A stretch of 48,746 bases of DNA from Allosalinactinospora lopnorensis (lineage in GTDB: Bacteria > Actinomycetota > Actinomycetes > Streptosporangiales > Streptosporangiaceae), in the NCBI RefSeq assembly GCF_000981225.1, contig NZ_LAJC01000042.1, positions 1-48,746 of the forward strand, given 5' to 3'. Each line of letters starts with the position of its first letter. The first letter of the stretch is position 1. Made by a program: the position numbers and the translations under genes. The notes under the pieces are model-generated. The model saw nothing but the letters and a program-made list of their open reading frames with translations. It ran no database searches and had not been told where the DNA came from. This document shows, piece after piece, positions 41,194-48,746 of the stretch.

Positions 41194-41928
41194 ATGACAA
41201 TCGACCCCGCGAGTCCCGTGCCGAAGTACTCACAACTGCGTGAGCTGCTCATCGACTGGATCGTGGACAGCGGTCTCGCGGTGGACGACATCATCCCGTC
41301 CGAACGCGAGCTCGGCACGAAGTACGGACTTTCGCGTATGACGGTGCGCCAGACCATCGACCTGCTGGTCTCCGAGGGCAAGCTGTACCGGGTACCGGGC
41401 AAGGGAACCTTCGTCGCACGCCCCAAGATCGAGATGTCGCTCGTCCTCGCCTCCTTCACCGAGGACATGCGCGCCCGCGGCTACGAGCCCGGATCCCGTG
41501 ACATCGCCCGGCGAATCACCCCGGCCAGTGGCCACACCGCACGCCTACTGGGCATCCCGCCCGGTTCGGACGTGCACCACATCGAACGACTCCGTACGGC
41601 CGACGGCGAGCCGATGGCCGTCGAACGCACCAACATCCCCACCTCACTCGCCCCCGGCCTCGGTTCCCACCGGCTCTCGGGGCGCTCGCTCTACCAGGTC
41701 CTCGAGGAGGAGTTCGGAATCATCCTCGACTCCGGTGAGCAGACCATCGAGGCCGGAATCTGTGACCCCGCCGATGCCAAGCTCCTCGGGCTGTCCCCGG
41801 GAAGCCCGGTCCTCTCCATGCAGCGGCGCAGTTTCACCAACGGCGCGTGTGTCGAACTCGCGCTCTCCACCTACCGGGCCGACCGCTACCAGCTCCACTC
41901 CCGGCTCGACCGGCACCCGGGCGGCTGA
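41194..41928 (+). CDS. dasR: GntR/HutC-family regulator, DasR-like
   Basis: 244 aa from ATG 41194. The N-terminal winged HTH (about 8-75) has YSQLRELLIDWIVDSGLAVD, PSERELGTKYGLSRMTVRQT and YRVPGKGTFVARP. The C-terminal UTRA/HutC effector domain (about 90-240) has SFTEDMRARGYEPGSR, HHIERLRTADGEPMAVERT and LSGRSLYQVLEEEFGI, as in DasR/NagR, whose ligand is GlcN-6-P. In Streptomyces DasR represses GlcNAc and chitin genes and links them to development. Its place between the SIS gene and EIIC, plus a dre-like promoter site, supports the same role. EIIC follows 74 bp downstream. Confidence 0.9.
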   Translation: MTIDPASPVPKYSQLRELLIDWIVDSGLAVDDIIPSERELGTKYGLSRMTVRQTIDLLVSEGKLYRVPGKGTFVARPKIEMSLVLASFTEDMRARGYEPGSRDIARRITPASGHTARLLGIPPGSDVHHIERLRTADGEPMAVERTNIPTSLAPGLGSHRLSGRSLYQVLEEEFGIILDSGEQTIEAGICDPADAKLLGLSPGSPVLSMQRRSFTNGACVELALSTYRADRYQLHSRLDRHPGG

Positions 41929-42002
41929 CCCCGCCCGCATCCCGCAACGCATCCCCATTCGTCACGCGTTATCCCTCACTTACGCAGCTGGGAGGACTTC
42001 CC

Positions 42003-43424
42003 GTGAGTTCTTCGTCGACCGCGGATGGCGGTCTCCCCACCACGCCGAAACCATCCTCGAAGGCGCTCGCCGTCCTGCAGCGCATCGGCCGCAGTCTGAT
42101 GATGCCGATCGCCGTGCTACCCGCGGCCGCGATCCTGCTCCGGCTGGGACAGGACGACATGCTCGGCAGCAACGGCGGCGAGCCCGGCGGTCTGGCCGAT
42201 GTGGCCGGCATGGGCTGGATGCAGGACGTGGCCGGTATCGTCGGCACGGCCGGCGACGCCCTCTTCCAGGCCCTCCCCCTGCTCTTCGCCGTAGGCGTCG
42301 CCATCGGCTTCGCCAGACGCGCGGACGGCTCCACCGCACTCGCCGCGGTCGTGGGCTACCTGGTCTTCGATCGGGTGACCAAGTATGTCTTCTTCGACCG
42401 AGGCGGTGAGATCGGCGACGCCGTCACGGCCGAGATCGACGGCGAGGTGGTGATCAACTGGGGGGTGAAGAACCCCACCGACGTGCTCGGCGGCATCGTG
42501 ATCGGTGTCGTGACCGCTTTGCTGTGGCAGCGCTTCTACCGGATCAAACTCCCCGCGTGGCTGGCCTTCTTCGGCGGCCGCCGCTTCGTGCCCATCATCA
42601 CTGCCCTCGCAGCGCTGGGCCTCGCTGTCGTGTTCGGTTTCGTCTGGCCCACCGTGGGCGGCTGGATCAACGATCTGGGCAACTGGATCGTCGGCTCCGG
42701 TGCGATCGGCGCGGGTGTCTACGGCATGGTCAACCGGCTGCTGCTCCCGTTCGGTCTGCACCACATCGTCAACTCGGTCGTCTGGTTCGTGTTCGGCGAG
42801 TACACCGGCAAAGGCGGTGTCGTCTCCACCGGTGAGATCGACCGCTACATGGCGGGCGACCCGACAGCGGGCGGCTTCCTGGCCGGCTTCTTCCCGGTCC
42901 TGATGTTCGGCCTGCCGGCGGCCGCCCTGGCGATCTGGCGTGCCGCGCACCCGAGCCAGCGGGCCGCGGTCGGCGGAATCATGATCTCGGCGGCGCTGAC
43001 AGCATTCGTCACCGGTATCACCGAGCCGATCGAGTACGCGTTCATCTTCATCGCGCCGCTGCTGTTCGTCGTGCACGTGGTGCTGACCGGTATCTCGATG
43101 GCGGTGCTGAACGCGCTCGACGCCCAACTCGGTTTCGGGTTCTCCGCAGGCGGCATCGACATGCTGCTGAACGCCTTCAAGGCGAACACCCAGGGAATGC
43201 CGCTGATCCTGGGTATGGGAGTGCTGTACTTCGTGCTCTACTTCCTGGTCTTCCACTTCCTGATCACGAAGCTGAACCTGCCCACGCCGGGGCGCGAGCC
43301 GGTCGAGGAGTCCCCGTCGGTCGCCGCCAACCCGGACACCGCGTCCACCGCGACGGAGCAGGCGAAGGGCTCGGAGGACACCTCCACCGGCGGGCGTTCG
43401 GACGAACCGCCGGCCTCCTCCTGA
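42003..43424 (+). CDS. nagE: PTS EIIC permease, N-acetylglucosamine type
   Basis: 473 aa from GTG 42003, with GGGAGGA upstream. About ten hydrophobic segments from residue 30 to 435 form a Glc-superfamily EIIC. Key features are LQRIGRSLMMPIAVLPAAA at the start, LLPFGLHHIVNSVVWF, and ITEPIEYAFIFIAPLLFVVH carrying the sugar-binding Glu and the conserved PIEY. FGLHHI is typical of GlcNAc transporters. A 40-residue acidic/Thr-rich tail follows the last helix, with no fused EIIB, so it must work with the separate EIIB at 39609. It is downstream of dasR on the same strand. A terminator follows 17 bp after the stop. Confidence 0.92.
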   Translation: MSSSSTADGGLPTTPKPSSKALAVLQRIGRSLMMPIAVLPAAAILLRLGQDDMLGSNGGEPGGLADVAGMGWMQDVAGIVGTAGDALFQALPLLFAVGVAIGFARRADGSTALAAVVGYLVFDRVTKYVFFDRGGEIGDAVTAEIDGEVVINWGVKNPTDVLGGIVIGVVTALLWQRFYRIKLPAWLAFFGGRRFVPIITALAALGLAVVFGFVWPTVGGWINDLGNWIVGSGAIGAGVYGMVNRLLLPFGLHHIVNSVVWFVFGEYTGKGGVVSTGEIDRYMAGDPTAGGFLAGFFPVLMFGLPAAALAIWRAAHPSQRAAVGGIMISAALTAFVTGITEPIEYAFIFIAPLLFVVHVVLTGISMAVLNALDAQLGFGFSAGGIDMLLNAFKANTQGMPLILGMGVLYFVLYFLVFHFLITKLNLPTPGREPVEESPSVAANPDTASTATEQAKGSEDTSTGGRSDEPPASS

Positions 43425-43440
43425 GGCGGCCGCAGCAGAC

Positions 43441-43464
43441 AGGGCCCCGCGTTCGCGGGGCTCT
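43441..43464. terminator. Terminator between EIIC and secA
   Basis: GCCCCGC (43444-43450) and GCGGGGC (43455-43461) form a stem with a GTTC loop, extended to ten pairs by flanking bases with one G-U. It lies between convergent genes ending at 43424 and 43494. The downstream plus-strand tail is CTGTCTCG, with few T. Confidence 0.65.
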
Positions 43465-43493
43465 GTCTCGTATCGGCATGGCCGCGGGAGGGC

Positions 43494-46399
<2,906 letters not shown>

Positions 46400-46619
46400 T
46401 TCCTATGCGCTCCTCGCAGCTCGTGGCCCGCGTGCGGAGGCGGACGGATCCTTGGCCCCCAGCATCCCATCGTAGGCGACCATATTGCCTTGACGATCCC
46501 GCTCGGCCTCATGACGCTCCGTGGTCGCGGAGGCCGCTGGGTTTAACCGCACAGGGGCGAGGTTAGGTCGAAACCAAGCCCTCGGAAAAACCCACTGCAT
46601 AAAAGGGGGAGTTCCGCCC

Positions 46620-46955
46620 ATGGCCGACAACCGCTCCGAGTCTCACATCCGCGGCTACCAGCAAGAAGGCGGGGCGTGGGCACCGACCAGCGGTCATCGG
46701 GGCCGGTTCGGTTCGTGGGTGGCCGTCGCCTTCCTCGCCGTCGGGTTCGCCCTGGGCGGCCTTTCCCTCGTGTTGGGGCCGGCATGGTGGCTTATGGGGA
46801 TCGGTGTGCTGCTGATGCTCGTGGGCGGGGTGCTGTGCTTCGTCACCGATATCTTCACCGACGTGGTCCTGGACGCCCCCCATGTCGGGACCGAGGAGGC
46901 ACACAGCACGCCCTTGCACAAGATCAAGCGGCAGGAGTCCGGCGACGACCGGTGA
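46620..46955 (+). CDS. Small two-TM membrane protein, HGxxPAAW-like
   Basis: 111 aa from ATG 46620, with AAAGGGGGAG upstream. A polar N-terminus ends in GHRGRFGSW, a degenerate form of the HGxxPAAW motif that marks a small actinobacterial membrane family. Two TM helices follow (about 38-58 and 62-85: WVAVAFLAVGFALGGLSLV; GIGVLLMLVGGVLCFVTDIF), then a charged tail. Function unknown. The 220-bp gap to secA (divergent) holds both promoters; I did not identify them. The family assignment is tentative because PAAW itself is not conserved. Confidence 0.72.
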   Translation: MADNRSESHIRGYQQEGGAWAPTSGHRGRFGSWVAVAFLAVGFALGGLSLVLGPAWWLMGIGVLLMLVGGVLCFVTDIFTDVVLDAPHVGTEEAHSTPLHKIKRQESGDDR

Positions 46956-47042
46956 GCACAGGCCGCACCGCACGGCGCGGCGCGTGGCCGTTCGCACCGC
47001 GCCGTGGGGTCCTCGGGGAGGAAACCGCGTCACGCGGCCCGC

Positions 47043-47720
47043 TCAGTCCATCAGCCGGATGACTCCGTAGTTGAACGCTTTTCTGCGGTAGACCACGCTC
47101 GGGGCGTCGCGGTCCTCGTCGTGGAAGAGATAGAAATCGTGACCGACAAGCTCCATCTCCATCAGAGCCTGGTCGATGGTCATGGGTTTCGCGTAGTGGA
47201 TCTTCTCCCGGACGACGACGGGGGCGCCGCCCTGGGTGTCCAGTTCCAGGAGTTCGTCGGAGAACTGGTGGTCCAAGGCGATGCCGTCGACGTCCTCGGG
47301 TTCTCCGGCCTGCTGGGAGGGTAGGGGAACGGTTACGGAGCCCAGTCCGGCCTCAGGGCCGTCACTGGCGAGCTCCGCGGTGGCGGCCGCCACCGAGACG
47401 GGGGCGCGGTTGCCCTTGTGCACCTTCCGCCGGTCGGCGGTCTTGCGCAGTCGGGCCTCGATACGGTCGATTGACAGGTCGAGAGCGGTGTAGCGGTCAT
47501 CGGCGGACGCCTCGCTGCGAATCACCGGGCCGCTCGAGTGGATGGTCAGCTCAACCCGCTCGCGGTGCTCCGCCAGCTTCGGGTTGCGCTCCTTGGACAC
47601 CTCCACATCGACGCTCATCCCCTTTTTCTCCCACTTGGAGAGCTTGCTCAGCTTGTTCTCGACATGCTGCCGGAACTTGTCGCTGACACCGGTGCGCCGA
47701 CCTTTGACGATGATGTCCAC
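47043..47720 (-). CDS. hpf: Long-form ribosome hibernation promoting factor
   Basis: 225 aa from GTG 47720, with AGGGGG upstream. The N-terminal S30AE domain (about 1-105: MDIIVKGRRTGVSDKFRQHV, VDVEVSKERNPKLAEHRERV, ALDLSIDRIEARLRK) sits in the mRNA channel of the 30S subunit. A linker of about 60 residues leads to the C-terminal dimerisation domain (about 165-225: VVREKIHYAKPMTIDQALME, LVGHDFYLFHDED, VVYRRKAFNYGVIRL), which pairs two 70S ribosomes into 100S particles. Length and order match the long HPF of actinobacteria. It lies between comF and secA, the usual actinobacterial order, and follows a 731-bp gap in which a GGGTAT sequence may be a stress-sigma -10. Confidence 0.95.
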   Translation of the reverse strand: MDIIVKGRRTGVSDKFRQHVENKLSKLSKWEKKGMSVDVEVSKERNPKLAEHRERVELTIHSSGPVIRSEASADDRYTALDLSIDRIEARLRKTADRRKVHKGNRAPVSVAAATAELASDGPEAGLGSVTVPLPSQQAGEPEDVDGIALDHQFSDELLELDTQGGAPVVVREKIHYAKPMTIDQALMEMELVGHDFYLFHDEDRDAPSVVYRRKAFNYGVIRLMD

Positions 47721-48451
47721 AAGACCCCCTATTGTCGCGGGGCCATCGCCGTACGATGACCCGGCTCTCTAGCTATTGCCCCACACGCTGCGCGGGTGGG
47801 CGAACGCTCCCGTTCCTCCTCTCTGTCACCGCGGGTTCACTCCTCAGGTGTGGAATCCCGTATACCCGCAGTACCGGTAGTATTCACCCCGCTGAAGCCG
47901 AGTAGCCACCCTGATCAGCCGTTAGTCGCCGCCATCGGCTCCTGGGAGGACATCGGGGGCGGCCGGCTCGAGACGGCGGGGGCCGGAAACGAATGTGCAC
48001 CCGTCCGGCCGACCTGGTCTTCGTCCCCACATCCGCCTGCTGAGGGGTTTGCCGCGCTTGAGTGCGACTACTGCCCTTCTCCCGGTTCGGGAGGACATCG
48101 GGTCCCCCCGCGAGGCAGGTCTTACCTCTAAGCCGCACCGTGATCGGTCGACGAAAAGTCGCCTTACGTGGGCCGTTTCGCCTGCGGCTGGCATCGGCTT
48201 GCCGGACAGGCGCCCCCACGGGGACGCGATGTCCAGCGCAACCACGGACCCGGACGGGTGCCATGCCCTGAACGCTAACCCGAGAATCCGCAGATGTCAG
48301 GTACTACGTGTCCACTACCTCCAGCCGAAACGCCCGGCTTCTCCCAGAGAACACCGAATCCGGGAGAAAAACGGAAAGAGATGGCGGTGAGGTAAAAGGT
48401 TCTTGGCGCTCCGCCGCGAACCGTTTGACACCGGCCCCGCGCACTCAGGGG
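47721..48451. other. 731-bp gap between comF and hpf
   Basis: No frame here is convincing, and GC is visibly lower than in the genes. It contains a 14-base direct repeat GGGAGGACATCGGG (47944-47957 and 48089-48102), a hairpin CTCCCG-GTT-CGGGAG (48079-48093), and on the minus strand GGGTAT (47867-47862), about 140 bases before hpf, which resembles a SigB-type -10. A long regulated hpf leader or a small RNA is possible; neither is shown. Confidence 0.5.
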
Positions 48452-48746
48452 TCACCCGCGCTCGGTGAGCACAGCGGCACCCGCGACCGTTGCCCCGGCA
48501 TTACGCAGCACTCGGGTCGCCTCGGCGAGTGTCGCTCCCGTTGTCACCACGTCGTCGATGACGACGATGCTCTCCCCGTGAAGGGCCGGGCCCACCCGCG
48601 AACGTAGCGCCAGCGCCCCCGCCAGATTCGCGCGGCGCCGCTCGCGGTCCAGCCCGGCCTGGTCGGCGACATGGCGGCGATGGCAGAGGGCCGGGAGGAC
48701 CCGCCCCGGACGGGTGGCGCCGCCGTGCTCCGGGCGGCGGCGAGGG
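48452..48746 (-). CDS. comF: ComF-family phosphoribosyltransferase-like protein (N-terminus off window)
   Basis: The frame enters from the right edge and stops at TGA 48452-48454, giving 97 C-terminal residues. It has ALCHRRHVADQAGLDRERRR, typical of ComF, and the PRPP-binding loop SIVVIDDVVTTGATLAEATR with the two Asp residues. It ends LRNAGATVAGAAVLTERG. ComF proteins belong to the type-I PRTase fold and are linked to DNA uptake in some bacteria; in actinobacteria the gene sits between lpqB and hpf and its role is unclear. The start and the N-terminal zinc-finger region are outside the window. Confidence 0.9.
   Translation of the reverse strand, partial: PRRRPEHGGATRPGRVLPALCHRRHVADQAGLDRERRRANLAGALALRSRVGPALHGESIVVIDDVVTTGATLAEATRVLRNAGATVAGAAVLTERG

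Noticed and set aside
47884-48264. 126-codon minus-strand frame in the comF-hpf gap
   Set aside because: Arg/Pro-rich shadow-like composition, overlapping alternative frames of similar quality, and no ribosome site.
48240-48310. c-di-AMP (ydaO-type) riboswitch suggested by GCTAACCCG
   Set aside because: Only one short element fits; the other conserved segments and the paired stems were not found, and the orientation does not suit hpf.

Overview
The window is high-GC actinobacterial DNA. Gene order and content (secA-hpf-comF, ftsE-ftsX-smpB, a DasR-type regulator, the Scr1-HTH/DUF397/anti-sigma-like ATPase trio, a 180-kDa-class NAD glutamate dehydrogenase) and a tmRNA tag reading ANSKRTEFALAA point to the Streptosporangiales, most likely Nocardiopsaceae (Nocardiopsis, Thermobifida, Streptomonospora type). 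The family placement is inference from memory; no search was run. No phage, transposon, CRISPR or rRNA is visible.

Layout. 1-4.0 kb: a cut-off membrane protein, a small membrane protein, and a regulatory trio (frameshifted HATPase, Scr1-type HTH, tandem DUF397) that ends at a perfect 50-bp palindrome. 4-10.5 kb: FkbM methyltransferase, a membrane-anchored SGNH hydrolase translationally coupled to a two-domain FadE34-like acyl-CoA dehydrogenase with a KstR-like operator, a DMT transporter and an FMN reductase. 11-16.7 kb: nagA, then a surface-polymer pair (unknown protein plus a GT4-Stealth fusion). 16.7-23.4 kb, all minus strand: prfB, ftsE, ftsX, smpB, a penicillin-binding-protein-like lipoprotein with no catalytic residues, and ssrA. 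23.4-34.5 kb: NAD-GDH, pruA, two HAD proteins, a DUF6912-like protein, an acyl-CoA dehydrogenase with a probable leaderless promoter, and an F420/PPOX enzyme. 34.6-43.4 kb: a complete sugar PTS locus (GH3 NagZ-like lipoprotein, EI, HPr, HAD, EIIA, EIIB, SIS isomerase/deaminase) divergent from dasR and EIIC. 43.5 kb to the end: secA, a small membrane protein, hpf, a 731-bp gap and the 3' end of comF.

How the genes fit together. The PTS locus, with nagA 25 kb away, would cover GlcNAc release outside the cell (GH3), uptake with phosphorylation (EIIC, EIIB, EIIA, HPr, EI), deacetylation (NagA), deamination/isomerisation (SIS protein) and GlcN-6-P-responsive control (DasR). A dre-like site lies between the -35 and -10 of dasR.

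Two points need attention. First, five genes (an anti-sigma-like ATPase, ftsE, prfB, pruA, secA) are each broken by exactly one missing base. Three of these are essential-type genes and several gaps fit a G/C homopolymer contraction, so sequence error is more likely than decay. Second, the lipoprotein downstream of ftsEX-smpB keeps a PBP fold but has lost all three catalytic motifs in an intact reading frame; it is the best candidate here for an undescribed function.
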